DNA from: CAYXVF01 sp964468125
Lineage (GTDB): Bacteria; Myxococcota; XYA12-FULL-58-9; CAYXVF01
Reading direction: 5' to 3'
Assembly: GCA_964468125.1 (NCBI GenBank)
Contig: CAYXVF010000001.1
Coordinates: 1 to 64,000 of the forward strand
DNA: 64,000 bases
Positions 44,949-55,100 of the stretch are shown piece by piece. The notes below the pieces were generated by a model. The model ran no database searches and was not told where the DNA came from. It saw nothing but the letters and a program-made list of their open reading frames with translations. A program made the translations under genes and the position numbers. How positions within the stretch are numbered: the first letter of the stretch is position 1; each line of letters begins with the position of its first letter.

Positions 44949-45659
44949 TCAGAGAGCCAGAGGACCCACCGCGTTGAAGCCGATCCATGCCGCGATCGCA
45001 GCGGCGAGAGCTGCGATCAGCACGACGCCCGCGGGCCTACGATACCAGGGGCGGAACAGCTCGGAATCGAAGGTCTCGCTCAGGCGGTCCGTGAAGCGAC
45101 GCATGGAGTCGCTCCAGGGCGTCGCCGCTTCACCGGCGTTTTGCTCGCGCAGCTCTCGGCACTTCTCGATCAGCTGCCGCTCGCGCTCGGCGAAATCGTC
45201 TTTCGCGCGAGCGAGCGTCTCGCGGACCCTCTCGAGCTCCCGGCGGGCGCGATCGAGCTTTTCCTGCGCGACATCGCGCTCACGGCTCAGGCGGACGGTT
45301 TCGTTGCGCAGGGCGAGCAGCTCCGCCTCCGCACCGTCGATCTCCTCGGGTACGCTGTCGCGCCGTGCGAGGGCCTTCGGCGCCACCTCGCTCACCGGGC
45401 CCTCCACCACCTCGCGAACGTTCGGGAGCTCGGAGGGCGCGTCCAACGCGGGCTCGGAACGTGCCGCGGCCGCTGGCTCGAGGGAGACGACCTCCGCACT
45501 GCTCAGGGTGGGCATCGGCTCGAGGGGCTCGGGGGCGGGGGCGTCCCAACTCGGCATGTCCGGCAGCTTGACGACACCGGTCTGCGTGTCGACCTGGAGG
45601 ACGATCCGGATCTCCTGGGTGGTCTGGGTCTGACGCAACGGACGAACGTTCTCTTTCAT
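44949..45659 (-). CDS. coiled-coil protein with C-terminal membrane anchor
   Basis: 236 residues. A Pro/Glu-rich N-terminal part, a strong coiled coil (about 105-172; ALRNETVRLSRERDVAQEK, LERVRETLARAKDDFAERE) and one C-terminal hydrophobic helix (GVVLIAALAAAIAAWIGFNA) just before the end, giving a tail-anchored topology. No catalytic motif. It is followed on the same strand, after 26 bases, by the threonine-aldolase remnant. No family recognised. Confidence 0.78.
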   Translation of the reverse strand: MKENVRPLRQTQTTQEIRIVLQVDTQTGVVKLPDMPSWDAPAPEPLEPMPTLSSAEVVSLEPAAAARSEPALDAPSELPNVREVVEGPVSEVAPKALARRDSVPEEIDGAEAELLALRNETVRLSRERDVAQEKLDRARRELERVRETLARAKDDFAERERQLIEKCRELREQNAGEAATPWSDSMRRFTDRLSETFDSELFRPWYRRPAGVVLIAALAAAIAAWIGFNAVGPLAL

Positions 45660-45806
45660 GACTCCCTCGTCGTGTCGGCGGTTCTAGGGGGAGGTATGCA
45701 AACGACGCACCAGGTGTGACCGCGGGCTAAGTGCCTGATTTTCCTCGGGCACCGGTTTGGGGAGTGTGGCACACAGTCAACAATTCATCGGATCTGAGGA
45801 GACAAA

Positions 45807-46640
45807 ATGGGTCGGCGACGCTTCACCCTACGCGAAGAACACCGGATTCTGATCACCGGCGGCGCGAGCGGCCTCGGTCGGGCCTTCGCCGAGGCCGCGG
45901 CGGCGCGGGGGGCCCGCATCGTGCTCGCCGATCTGCAGGACACGGATGCGGTTCGCGCCGCGCTCAGCCCCGCCGAGGTGCATGGCGTACGCTGCGATGT
46001 CTCGGATCCGGAGGCGGTGCGCGCGATGGTCTCGGAGGCGGTGGCGCATCTCGGAGGGCTCGACCTGGTGGTGAACAACGCCGGTGTCGCAGCGGCCGGG
46101 GCGCTGGAGCAGTCTTCGCTCGATGATTGGCACTGGCTGCGCGGCATCGATCTCGACGGAGTGCTCTACGTCGCCAAGGCGGTCCTACCAGAGCTGCGAA
46201 AGAGTCGCGGTTGGCTGCTCAATACCGCCTCGCTCGCGGCCTTCGCGCAGGCTCCGCACATGCTGTTCTACAACGTCTGCAAAGCCGGGGTGGTGGCACT
46301 GAGTGAGACACTCTATGGCGAGCTCGCGCGGGACGGAGTGGGTGTGAGTGTCTTGTGCCCGGGCTTCTTCAAGACGGGCTTGACCTCTACCTTTCGCTTC
46401 ACCCATCCGGGACAGCTCCGCTTCGTGGAACGGGTGATGGCGAAGTCGAACGTAACCGCCCGGCAGATCGCGGAGCAGGCGCTCAAAGACATCGGCCGCG
46501 GTCGCCTCTACGTGGTTCCCGGCCTCTCCGCACGCACGACCTGGCTCCTGACGCGCCTCTTCCCGCAGTTCGCCCGCGATCGCGTCGCCGAGAGCTTTCA
46601 CCGCGCGCTCGACCGGGCGCAGAGAGCCGCGGAGGGCTAG
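45807..46640 (+). CDS. short-chain dehydrogenase/reductase
   Basis: 277 residues. Classical SDR: NAD(P)-binding TGGASGLG (17-24), NNAGVAAAG, catalytic Ser in LNTASLA, Tyr155 and Lys159 in YNVCKAG. Asp after the second strand (LADLQD) favours NAD(H). A C-terminal extension (LSARTTWLLTRLFPQFARD) is typical of SDRs acting on lipid or long-chain substrates. GAGGAG five to ten bases before ATG is a strong ribosome site. The next gene is convergent, 4 bases away. Confidence 0.92.
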   Translation: MGRRRFTLREEHRILITGGASGLGRAFAEAAAARGARIVLADLQDTDAVRAALSPAEVHGVRCDVSDPEAVRAMVSEAVAHLGGLDLVVNNAGVAAAGALEQSSLDDWHWLRGIDLDGVLYVAKAVLPELRKSRGWLLNTASLAAFAQAPHMLFYNVCKAGVVALSETLYGELARDGVGVSVLCPGFFKTGLTSTFRFTHPGQLRFVERVMAKSNVTARQIAEQALKDIGRGRLYVVPGLSARTTWLLTRLFPQFARDRVAESFHRALDRAQRAAEG

Positions 46641-46644
46641 GGCT

Positions 46645-47520
46645 TCAGCTTCCGAGCTCGCGCGTGAACCATGATTCGACCGTGTGAATCAACCCCTGGC
46701 GTTGGTCGAGCAGCTGGAACACGTGGTCCGAATCCGGAAACATCTCTACGGTCACGTCTCGGCAGAGCGTCTTGCCGAAGGTGTCGACCATCTGCTCGCG
46801 ATAGCCATACTGCTCTCGCCAGGATCGGGTGAACACGAAGAGCTGCTTCACGGCGCGCTCGGCCAAACGCGCGAGATCCTCGCTAAACTGCTCGCGGCTC
46901 GGAAAGGTCCGGTAGTTAAGGGCTTCGTGCGCTTCAGGAGCCGTGGCGTCACGCTCGCGCGGGCGCAGGCGCGAGATCAGTTTCCGCGCCACCTTGCGGG
47001 AGGCTCCCCGCTCGAGAAGGCGACCGCCATAGTGGCGAGCGTAAAATCCGGCGTTTCGGTAGGCGTAGCCATCGATTTGAACGACTCCGACCACCCGGGG
47101 GTCAGCCACCGCGCTTCGGTGCGCATCGTCCGCGCCAGAACAGATCCCGAGGATCACAAAGCGGTCGATTCCAAACTGCTGACCCAGAAAATCCATGGCC
47201 GCGCCCGTGTCGCCGACAGCGCGGGTCTCGTAGGCAGCCCCCTTGGCTTCGATGCTGTCGCCCAAGCCCCCGATATCGAAACGCAGCCCATGCACCCCAA
47301 GGCGTGCGAAGTGACGTGCGATTTCCACGAACAGGTCCTGAGGCCCTACGTGATGCACGAGGCCGGCATTTGAAAGGAGCAGGGCGAGGGGCTTCTTGCT
47401 CGGCGCCGTGGGTACGGTCGCAACCCCCAGCAGCGATCGCCCCTCGCCGATGGCGCAGGGGACTTCCTTCCAGGGGCGAGCCCGGGGACCCGCTGTGTCG
47501 TGCTGCGTCTCCTGGTTCAT
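46645..47520 (-). CDS. alpha/beta hydrolase, exosortase-associated hydrolase 1-like
   Basis: 291 residues. LLLSNAGLVHHVGPQDLFV and LRFDIGGLGDS are like the alpha/beta hydrolases found next to exosortase A loci. The nucleophile elbow reads GICSGA, so the nucleophile could be Cys or Ser; a late His lies in FPDSDHVFQLL. The frame extends to 47595, but ATG at 47520 overlaps the preceding gene stop by 4 bases. Paired and coupled with the next entry. No exosortase is present in the window, so the exosortase link is only by resemblance. Confidence 0.78.
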   Translation of the reverse strand: MNQETQHDTAGPRARPWKEVPCAIGEGRSLLGVATVPTAPSKKPLALLLSNAGLVHHVGPQDLFVEIARHFARLGVHGLRFDIGGLGDSIEAKGAAYETRAVGDTGAAMDFLGQQFGIDRFVILGICSGADDAHRSAVADPRVVGVVQIDGYAYRNAGFYARHYGGRLLERGASRKVARKLISRLRPRERDATAPEAHEALNYRTFPSREQFSEDLARLAERAVKQLFVFTRSWREQYGYREQMVDTFGKTLCRDVTVEMFPDSDHVFQLLDQRQGLIHTVESWFTRELGS

Positions 47521-48284
47521 GAAAGCTCTTCTACCACGCATCGCAGGACCGGATGCGGCAGCATCACCTGTCTCAGGGTCATGTACGCGTCCCATCCACA
47601 GTCGAAATCGACATTGCGTCCGCTCCAGGACTTGGAGAACGCGCGCGCCAGCGTGACTCCATCCTCCTGCCCGCGGGTGGACACCACTGTACCGCGGGCG
47701 CAGGGCACACCGGTCGTCCCTGCGGCATCGAGCGCTTCGAGCTCACGCACGAGCTCCGGGTGGAGCGGGTAGCCGAGCAGCTCACGGCGGGCTGCCGCCG
47801 GTTCTCCGCTGTCGTCACGTCCAAACTCGTAGCGCAGCAGCTCGCGGTGCATCTGAACCCACGAGCGAAGGTGTGTCGCCCCGGAGGTGACCGGGTCCCA
47901 GAGGACCACGGAGTCGAGCGCGAGCTCGGCCACGCCGGCGAGCAGCGCTGCTCCGCCGCGAACCGCCACCGCGGAGAGGCGTTCGGGAGCCGAAACCTGA
48001 TGCAGCTCACGAGCGGCGGTCACGATGTCGTTCTGCCAATCACGGGCCACGATGTCTGCGAGCGATCCCTCCGAATCGCCGCAGCCCGAGTAGTCGAAGC
48101 GCAGCACGTCGAAGCCCTCATTGGCGAGCATGCGAGCAAGGATCACGAGCGAGCGATGGGTCCTCGACTGCTCGGCGAGTAGGGGAGCGCACAGGAGCAC
48201 CGCATGGCGCCGTGGGGTCGACTTTGGCGGGTGATGCGCGCCGTAGAGCGGGCGATCTCGGTTTCCGAAGTAGAACGTGTGCAT
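47517..48284 (-). CDS. alpha/beta hydrolase-like protein lacking an obvious nucleophile, exosortase-associated hydrolase 2-like
   Basis: 255 residues. N-terminal LLCAPLLAEQSRTHRSLVI and LRFDYSGCGDSEGS match exosortase A hydrolase 2-type proteins, as does VLWDPVTSGATHL. Where the nucleophile elbow should be, the sequence is AVRGGAALLAG, with no Ser, Cys or Asp. It may be a non-catalytic partner of the hydrolase downstream, to which it is coupled by an ATGA overlap. Substrate unknown. Confidence 0.75.
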   Translation of the reverse strand: MHTFYFGNRDRPLYGAHHPPKSTPRRHAVLLCAPLLAEQSRTHRSLVILARMLANEGFDVLRFDYSGCGDSEGSLADIVARDWQNDIVTAARELHQVSAPERLSAVAVRGGAALLAGVAELALDSVVLWDPVTSGATHLRSWVQMHRELLRYEFGRDDSGEPAAARRELLGYPLHPELVRELEALDAAGTTGVPCARGTVVSTRGQEDGVTLARAFSKSWSGRNVDFDCGWDAYMTLRQVMLPHPVLRCVVEELS

Positions 48285-48478
48285 CGTTGCTCAGGGTTTT
48301 CCGCCGGAGTCGTTTTCGGTGCTCGTCTCGTACGGGGATACAGCCGACCGCAAGAGCTCGTCTCTCTCGACTCTATAGCCTAACCCAAAACGTGTGCGGA
48401 TGCTGCGCCAATCGCCGCAGCCTAGGCGACGCCCGCGAAGGCACGAGCTCTTCCGGCGAGCGACGCTGAGCGCTCGCT

Positions 48479-50035
48479 CTAGCGCCGTCGGCGACGCAGG
48501 AGAGCAAGTCCCGCGAGCACAAACCAGGGGGTGCCTGGCGTAGCCGCGCAGCCTCCGGAATCGACCACGACGCCGCCCGTCTCGTCAGCCTCCGCTCTGC
48601 TGAGACCACCTGTCCCCGATTGGCCGCCGGGTTCGCCCGCAACGCAAGTGCCCGAGGGCACATCGCACACCGGCGCCGATGGGTCGCCGCAGTCTGCGTC
48701 CCCGGTGCAGCGCGGAGCGCAGGTGCGGCCCGCGGACGTCTCGATGCAATCGTAGCCGACCCGGCACTCCGCATCGTCACTGCAGGGCTCGAGGCAGAAG
48801 TTTCGCCCGAACACCTGCGCGCAGAGCCCACCCCCGGTGCAGGACGCACCCTCGGTGCAGGACGTTTCACTGCAGTAGCCACCGACAAACGCCGGGTATT
48901 CCGCTTCGGTCAAACAGCTGAGTCCTGCAACGCAATTGACCGTCGAGCGACAGGCCTCGCCGAGAACGGCGGTGCCCTCTGCGCAATCGTCGGCACACGC
49001 TCCAGCCACCCACTGGCAGCTCGACGAGCATCGGTCGACGCGCTGACCGCATGCGCCGCAGCCGGTCGTGTCGGTCTCGCCGGGAGCACACACGCCTTCG
49101 TCGCTGCACTCGCCAAACGTCCCCCAGAACCCACCTTCGCAACTTCTGCTCTTGGTGCCGCAGTTCCCGCAGGGCACTCGATCTACGGCCCCGATCTCGC
49201 ACTCGCTCGAGATGCCCTCAAGCGTGACGTTCAGTGCGTAGAAGACGAAGTCCTCGGCGACTTCCGGGGCGATCTGCACCGCGTAGGTGCCGGGAAGGAG
49301 CGGCTCGAACTGTACGACGTTACCGGTCTCGGTCGGCACACCGGGACTGACCATCTGCCCGTCCGCAGCGCGAAGGGCTACGGTCAAGGCACCGGACGCC
49401 GGTCGGTGGACCGCGTCGAGGAGAATTCGTGATGGCGCGTCGATCGATAGGGCGTACCAGTCCTCGTCTCGAGCGATGTAACCGGCGGTTGCGCCCATCG
49501 GGAGTGCGGCCGCCTGGCTCTGCAGATTGTTGGCTTCCCGGTCGTCGTCCATGCGCGCCGTGACGTCCATCCGCGGAGTGGCTGCTGTGTCCTGGAAGCA
49601 GGTCCAACCGCAAGCCGCTTTCTCTACCGAGAGCCGGGCATAGACCTCGAGATTCGTATCGCCGTCACCCTTGAAGTCACCAGAGCAATCAAAGGTGCGC
49701 TGCACCAGATTCGACTGCACCTCCTGCACGGTGACGTTGAAGACGGTTTGGAAGATCTCGTCGGCGAAGGCGTCACCGACGAAGAAGGCCGCCTCGTAGA
49801 CCGCGATGTTGACCGTATCACCTGCGGTGAGCTCGACGATGTCGCCCTTCACCTCGACCTCGACTTCGCAGAAAGTGCGCATATCGTCCCGGATCGCCTG
49901 CGTTGGAACGATGAGGGTCACTTTCGCGTCATCGACGGTTTTTGACGCCGACTGTAGGGTGGGGATCGCCTCCGCGCGCACCGGTGCCAAAAAGAATACG
50001 ACGGCGAGCGCGATTGCCTCGCAATACTTCTTCAT
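48479..50035 (-). CDS. Cys-rich MYXO-CTERM cell-surface protein
   Basis: 518 residues. Signal peptide (MKKYCEAIALAVVFFLAPVRA), a beta-rich region (about 25-290) with a PPC-like domain (DEDWYALSIDAPSRI, LPGTYAVQIAPEVAED), then many Cys-rich modules with spacing like EGF or myxobacterial repeats (about 290-480). The C-terminus SGGCAATPG followed by a hydrophobic stretch and RRRRR is a MYXO-CTERM sorting signal, thought to be processed by a myxosortase that is not in this window. The start at 50035 gives the cleanest signal peptide. Likely surface-exposed; ligand unknown. Confidence 0.9.
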   Translation of the reverse strand: MKKYCEAIALAVVFFLAPVRAEAIPTLQSASKTVDDAKVTLIVPTQAIRDDMRTFCEVEVEVKGDIVELTAGDTVNIAVYEAAFFVGDAFADEIFQTVFNVTVQEVQSNLVQRTFDCSGDFKGDGDTNLEVYARLSVEKAACGWTCFQDTAATPRMDVTARMDDDREANNLQSQAAALPMGATAGYIARDEDWYALSIDAPSRILLDAVHRPASGALTVALRAADGQMVSPGVPTETGNVVQFEPLLPGTYAVQIAPEVAEDFVFYALNVTLEGISSECEIGAVDRVPCGNCGTKSRSCEGGFWGTFGECSDEGVCAPGETDTTGCGACGQRVDRCSSSCQWVAGACADDCAEGTAVLGEACRSTVNCVAGLSCLTEAEYPAFVGGYCSETSCTEGASCTGGGLCAQVFGRNFCLEPCSDDAECRVGYDCIETSAGRTCAPRCTGDADCGDPSAPVCDVPSGTCVAGEPGGQSGTGGLSRAEADETGGVVVDSGGCAATPGTPWFVLAGLALLRRRRR

Positions 50036-50188
50036 CACTGCCTCGCTGATTGACGGCGGACCGAGATTCTGACCCGCCAAGTCGTGTATCGGCGGGAGGC
50101 GCCGAAGGTTGTGCAGAAAAGCCGTGCTGTTTTTTGGCGCCTCATGACTCGAACAGGAGCACCCACCGCACCTGCGACGTCGAGGCGC

Positions 50189-51253
50189 CTATCCGTTCTC
50201 TGAGACCGTGCTCTCGCGCTCGAGCGCTCGCGACGGGGAGCGCAGGCTTCGCACCAGGACCTTGGCCGCGCCCACGAAGGGATAGAGGTTCAAGGCGCGC
50301 ACGGACATGTACTTGTGCTCGTCCCGGCTGCTGAGCCCGAGGCGGAACTCCTCTTGCCCCTTCGGGACGTAGATGCAGCCCGCCATCCAGTCCCAAACCG
50401 ACAGCATGATGCCGTAGTTGCGATCCCAGTGGCGCTCTTCGGAGCTGTGGTGAAGCTGGTGCATGGCCGGGCTGCTGAAAACGTAGCTCAGGTGCGGTCC
50501 GTAGGACAGCCAGATGTGGGAGTGTCGAAGATTAGCCACACAGCTGTAGGCGATCTCGAATACCGTGAAGAAGACGATGGACAGGGCTACGACGTCCGTC
50601 CCCCACAGGTAGCTGTGAACCCCGGTGGCCACACCCACGAGCATTACCTGGACCTGCGAGATCACGATCCCGTCGATCGGATGCTCTCGGTAAGTGGTCA
50701 GCGGGTTCATGACCGTCGCCGAGTGATGGGCCTTGTGGAACTCCCAGAGTACGGGCACTCGATGCAGCAGATAGTGGCCGAAGAAGTAGCCGAAGTCGCG
50801 GAGCAGGAAGGTACTCACGGCCAAGCTGAAACCTGCGGTCCAGGTGTCCGAGCCCCAGGGGGATGAGTCGGCGCCGAAGAGAGTGCCCAAGCCATTCGAG
50901 GTCGCCGCGGCGATCACCGGAAGACTGACGGCAACGGTCCCGAGTTGGACGAAGCGGGCCAGAAAGCGGTGAAAGATCAGGTGGCCGTAGTCCACCCTCA
51001 CAGACGTGCTCCACCACACCTCTCTCGGAAACAGATAGGCGCGGAGCGTCTCGCCGGGCTGCCGGTGACGCTGCACCAGGTAGTAGACGACGAGGCTGAC
51101 ACCGAGTGCGCTCAGCAAATACGGCAAGAAGAGACGATCCCCGGGGTTCAGGAAGGGCCGGAAGAAGACGTCATAGGTGACCTTGAGAACCTTCGCCCAG
51201 GGGCCCAAGACCTCGTCAACGTACGCGCGCAGTGGGTCGAGCAGCTCTCTCAC
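50189..51253 (-). CDS. sterol desaturase / fatty acid hydroxylase family protein
   Basis: 354 residues with several membrane helices. The three His boxes of the di-iron membrane hydroxylases are present: HYLLH (160-164), HKAHH (173-177) and HQLHH (265-269), with further His in LRHSHIW. The family oxidises sterols, fatty acids or carotenoids using O2. It is divergent from the methyltransferase (134 bases between) and could tailor the nearby megasynthase product or a lipid; no direct evidence for either. Confidence 0.92.
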   Translation of the reverse strand: MRELLDPLRAYVDEVLGPWAKVLKVTYDVFFRPFLNPGDRLFLPYLLSALGVSLVVYYLVQRHRQPGETLRAYLFPREVWWSTSVRVDYGHLIFHRFLARFVQLGTVAVSLPVIAAATSNGLGTLFGADSSPWGSDTWTAGFSLAVSTFLLRDFGYFFGHYLLHRVPVLWEFHKAHHSATVMNPLTTYREHPIDGIVISQVQVMLVGVATGVHSYLWGTDVVALSIVFFTVFEIAYSCVANLRHSHIWLSYGPHLSYVFSSPAMHQLHHSSEERHWDRNYGIMLSVWDWMAGCIYVPKGQEEFRLGLSSRDEHKYMSVRALNLYPFVGAAKVLVRSLRSPSRALERESTVSENG

Positions 51254-51387
51254 AATGACCCGCTTCTAGAGTTTCGGTCGTCGATTGCCCACCCCCTTTC
51301 AGTCCCCCGGAGGCGATAAGTGTGAGAGCGACTCAGGCCGATGGAAGCGTTGAGCACTGGCCGGGACAGTGCTAGCACCAGGCGGTC

Positions 51388-52098
51388 ATGGACAATCTCT
51401 TCATCATTCGATTGATCCACTGGGGCCAGTTCAAGGGCGTGGAGCTGACCAACAAGGTGCTCAGCAAGTTTCGCGCACCGCTTCGCCTCAAGCGCGACAC
51501 ACGCGCTTCCGGTCACATGACCTCTGTCGAGCACCGGATGAACCTCTTCCACCTGATCGAGCAGGTCTGTGCCTACCGCGTCCCGGGAGATGTCGTCGAG
51601 TTTGGAACGTTCGTGGGCGAAACAGCGCTCGTCATGGCGAAAGTCCTTCAACACTACGCGGACAAAGCCCTGCAATTGTACGACTCCTTCGAGATGGGAT
51701 TCGGCTCGAGCGAAGATCCGCGAGAACGACTCGTGCGAAACTTTCACTGGTCCGGGGTGAACCTGCCCACCATTCACGACGGCAAGTTCGAGGACACCAT
51801 CCCGTCCGAGCTCCCTGAACAGGTCGCTTTTTGCCACATTGACTGCGGCTACGGCGGCGATGCGATCGCGCATCGTGACGTCGTCCACACCCTGCTCGAA
51901 CAGGTCTACCCGCGCGTTTCGCCGGGAGGGATCATTCTTCTGATGGACTACGCAGACCCCGCTGAAGAGGACACCTGGAACGGCAATATGGGGGTCAAGC
52001 TCGCCTGCGATAGGTTCTTCGTCGACAAGCCCGAGAAGGTGGGCATCCTCGTCGCTGGAGACGGTGCGCGGGGCTACGTGCGCAAGGCACTCGCCTGA
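51388..52098 (+). CDS. TylF/macrocin O-methyltransferase-like SAM methyltransferase
   Basis: 236 residues. Motif I is VVEFGTFVGETA (70-80); later CHIDCGYGGD and PRVSPGGIILLMDYADP match the TylF group of Mg-dependent sugar/antibiotic O-methyltransferases, where HIDxDxY and a DDY turn bind metal. Here the second Asp of HIDxD is Gly and DDY is MDY, so the metal site is altered. It converges on the megasynthase, 28 bases between stops, which makes it a candidate tailoring enzyme. Confidence 0.85.
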   Translation: MDNLFIIRLIHWGQFKGVELTNKVLSKFRAPLRLKRDTRASGHMTSVEHRMNLFHLIEQVCAYRVPGDVVEFGTFVGETALVMAKVLQHYADKALQLYDSFEMGFGSSEDPRERLVRNFHWSGVNLPTIHDGKFEDTIPSELPEQVAFCHIDCGYGGDAIAHRDVVHTLLEQVYPRVSPGGIILLMDYADPAEEDTWNGNMGVKLACDRFFVDKPEKVGILVAGDGARGYVRKALA

Positions 52099-52126
52099 GC
52101 ATCGATCGCGGCACCTCGCGCCCGCG

Positions 52127-55100
52127 TCAACGAAGAATTCGACCGATTTTCCCAAACAGGTTCCGCGCGGTTTCAGCGATCGAGCCTTCGCTGCTCGGCG
52201 CGACGGGAGGTGCTGAATCCGGCTCGAGGCGACTCGACTGCTCGGCTTCCACACTGGTCGCTATTGTCGACAACGAATCCATGACGAGCGATCCCATCGA
52301 TACGTCGAAGCCCATTCGGTCTTTGATCGCCATCGCGACCTGCAGGGCCAACAATGAGTGTCCTCCGATCTCGAAGAAATTGTCGTCGCGGCCGACCTGG
52401 TCCACTCGGAGAACCTCGGACCAGATCGCCGCTAGCGCGTGCTCGCAATCGGTTGCGGGCTCTTCGAAGCTCGGCTTCGCTGGTCCTTCCGCCCGGTGAG
52501 GTTTGGGCAGAGCCTCGTAGCTCACCTTCAGATTCGGTGTTGTCGGGAGCGCGTCCAACTGGACGAGAAACTGCGGGTGCATGTAGCCCGGTAGCCGGTC
52601 AGTCAAGCGCTGCCGAATGTCTTCCTCTCGTTCGGGTCCATTGAGCACGTAGTACACCGCCAAGCGCTGGTCGCCGGGCGAGTCCTCCCAGACCTTGGCC
52701 GCAACCTCTTTGACGTTCGGCGAATCACCCACGACCGATTCGATTTCCCGCAGCTCGACGCGGTAGCCGCGCAGTTTGATCTGGCGGTCGACCCGGCCGA
52801 GGAATTCGATCGCGCCGTCCGCTTTGAATCGCGCGAGATCCCCGGTTCGGTAGAGCCGTGCCGTGCCGCCCCGAAACGGGTCCGGCAAAAATCGTTCCGC
52901 ATTGAGCTCCGGCCGGTTTCGGTAGCCCTCCGCGACGCATTCACCGCCGATGTAGAGCTCCCCCGGGACTCCCATGGGGACCCGCGCCATCGTTCGATCC
53001 AACACATAAAGCTCGGTATTCGAAAACGGCCGACCGATGTCGACGGGCCGAGAACGTTCGAGCTTTCGGCAAGTGACCCACACCGTCGTTTCCGTCGGCC
53101 CGTAAACATTCCAGGCTTCGCTCGCCAGCTCGGTCAACGTCTCGGCCAAATCCCGCGGCAGAGGCTCGCCCCCCGACCAGGCCCGAAGCTTGGGAGCACC
53201 GTTCCAACCCGCTGCGATCAAGAAACGCCACGTCGTCGGGGTCCCCTGCATCACCGTGATCCGCTCTCGACGGGCGAGCGACACGAGCGCAGCTCCATCC
53301 TTCGAGTCCGCGCTCGACGCCACGACGACTTGCGCTCCGACGACCAGTGGCAGGAAGATCTCGACCACCGAAATATCGAAAGAGAGCGTGGTGACGGCGA
53401 GCAACACGTCGGTAGAAGCAAGACCTGGAGTCGACTTCATCGACTCGAGGAGATTCACGACGCTGCGGTGCGTGACCTGAACCCCCTTCGGGGTTCCCGT
53501 CGAGCCCGAGGTATAGATCGCATAGGCCAAGGCCTGCGGGCTCACGGAAACCGCGGGAGCATTCGCCGGTTGCTCGCCGAGTCGATTCTCGATGGTCGTC
53601 AAATCGAGGCTGCGCTCGACCTCGAATCCGAGCGCGTTGAGGCGGGTCAAGACCCGCTTCACATCGCAGTCTTCGCACATGAAGCGCAGCCGCGCCGTAG
53701 GAAAGCTCGGGTCGAGCGGCAGGTATGCGCCGCCGGCTTTCCAGATCGCGATGCAGGACACGACCATGTACACCGAGCGCTCCATCGACACGCCCACGAA
53801 TTCGCCAGGGCTCAACCCGTCTTGCAGCAGGTAGTGCGCGAGTCGGTTCGAGAGCTCGTCGAGCTCCCGATAGGTGAGCGAGCGCAGCTCATCCCGTAGA
53901 GCGATCGCTTCTGGATAGGTCTCTGCGGTGGACGAAATACACGCATGGACCGTCCGGTCGAGGTCGAAGTCCGCTGCCGTAGCGTTCCATTCATCGAGCA
54001 GGGCGGAGTCCGTGTCACCGAGGAGCTGGAGCTCGGCGATCGGAGTGTCGAGTGAATCGACCATGCTGCTGATGATCGCCTCGTAGGCCCGCAGCCACGC
54101 GGCGATAGTCTCGCGGTCGAAGAGATCCGAGTTGTACTGAAGCTCCAGCCGGACTTCGCCATCGTCGAGCACCGCGTTGAGAAACAGCTCAAAGATCTCG
54201 TGCACACGAGGGTTCCCGCGGTAGTGCGCACGGACGTCGCCGAAGGAGTAATGGCTCGGCGAGCGCGGCTGGTCGAGATTGAACAGGACGCTCGCCAGAG
54301 GTAGGCGGCTCGCATCCCGCTTCATCGGCTTCTCCCGGAGGAGATTCCCCAGGGTGTAATGCTGCCGATCCATCGCGTCGAGAAGTGCGGTCCCCGTCAT
54401 CTGCAGCAGCGCCTCGGCGCTCGTATCGCCGCTGAAGCGCAAGCGCAGGGGAAGGACGTTTACGCAGTGACCGACGAGATCCTTTTCCTTCGACAAGGCC
54501 TGACCGGCGGTGGGTATGCCCACCACGAAATCCGATTGCTGAGACAATCGCTGAAGGAGCGCGTTGAAACCGGTGAGCAGCGCCGCAAACAAACTCACCC
54601 CGCGCTTGCCGGCGGCCTTGCGCAAGGCGGTCACGAGCTCTCGGTCGAGCCGTGCATCCTCGCGACCCGAGCGAAATGTCTTGATGGGCGGGCGGGGACG
54701 GTCCGTCGGCAGCTCCAGGGGAGGCACCGGTGTACCGAAGACCTCGAGCCAGTAGTCGCGGGTCTGTGCGAATTCCGGCGTCGTGCTCCATTCGCGCTCT
54801 TCGGAGATGAAGCGCCTAAAGCTCCCTTTCGGCTCTGCCGTTTGCATCGAGCCGGACTTTCGACTGCGATAGCGCTCCGCGAGGGTCGAAAGAAGAACCC
54901 CAAAGGACCAGCCGTCGCACACCAGGTGATGTGCGGTCATCACGACAGCGACGGACTCGCTCTCCACCTGAACGATCTTGGCGTTGAAGAGCGGTCCCTT
55001 CACGAGATCAAACTCGGTCTCAGCCTCCGCCGCGATGATGGACTGAAGCGCAGAGGCTCCCTCGGCGCGCAGGTCGAGGGTCGGGATCTCGAGTGTCAGC

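Noticed and set aside
44665..45633. 322-codon plus-strand frame
   Set aside because: Ser/Arg/Ala-rich shadow of the coiled-coil gene and the threonine aldolase remnant.
45770..45800. Sigma-54-like TGGCAC upstream of the SDR gene
   Set aside because: The required -12 TTGC element is absent at the right spacing.
50096..50143. 8-bp inverted repeat GAGGCGCC/GGCGCCTC near the hydroxylase 3' end
   Set aside because: The 32-base loop and lack of a T tract beyond the second arm on the transcribed strand make a terminator unlikely; could be chance in GC-rich DNA.
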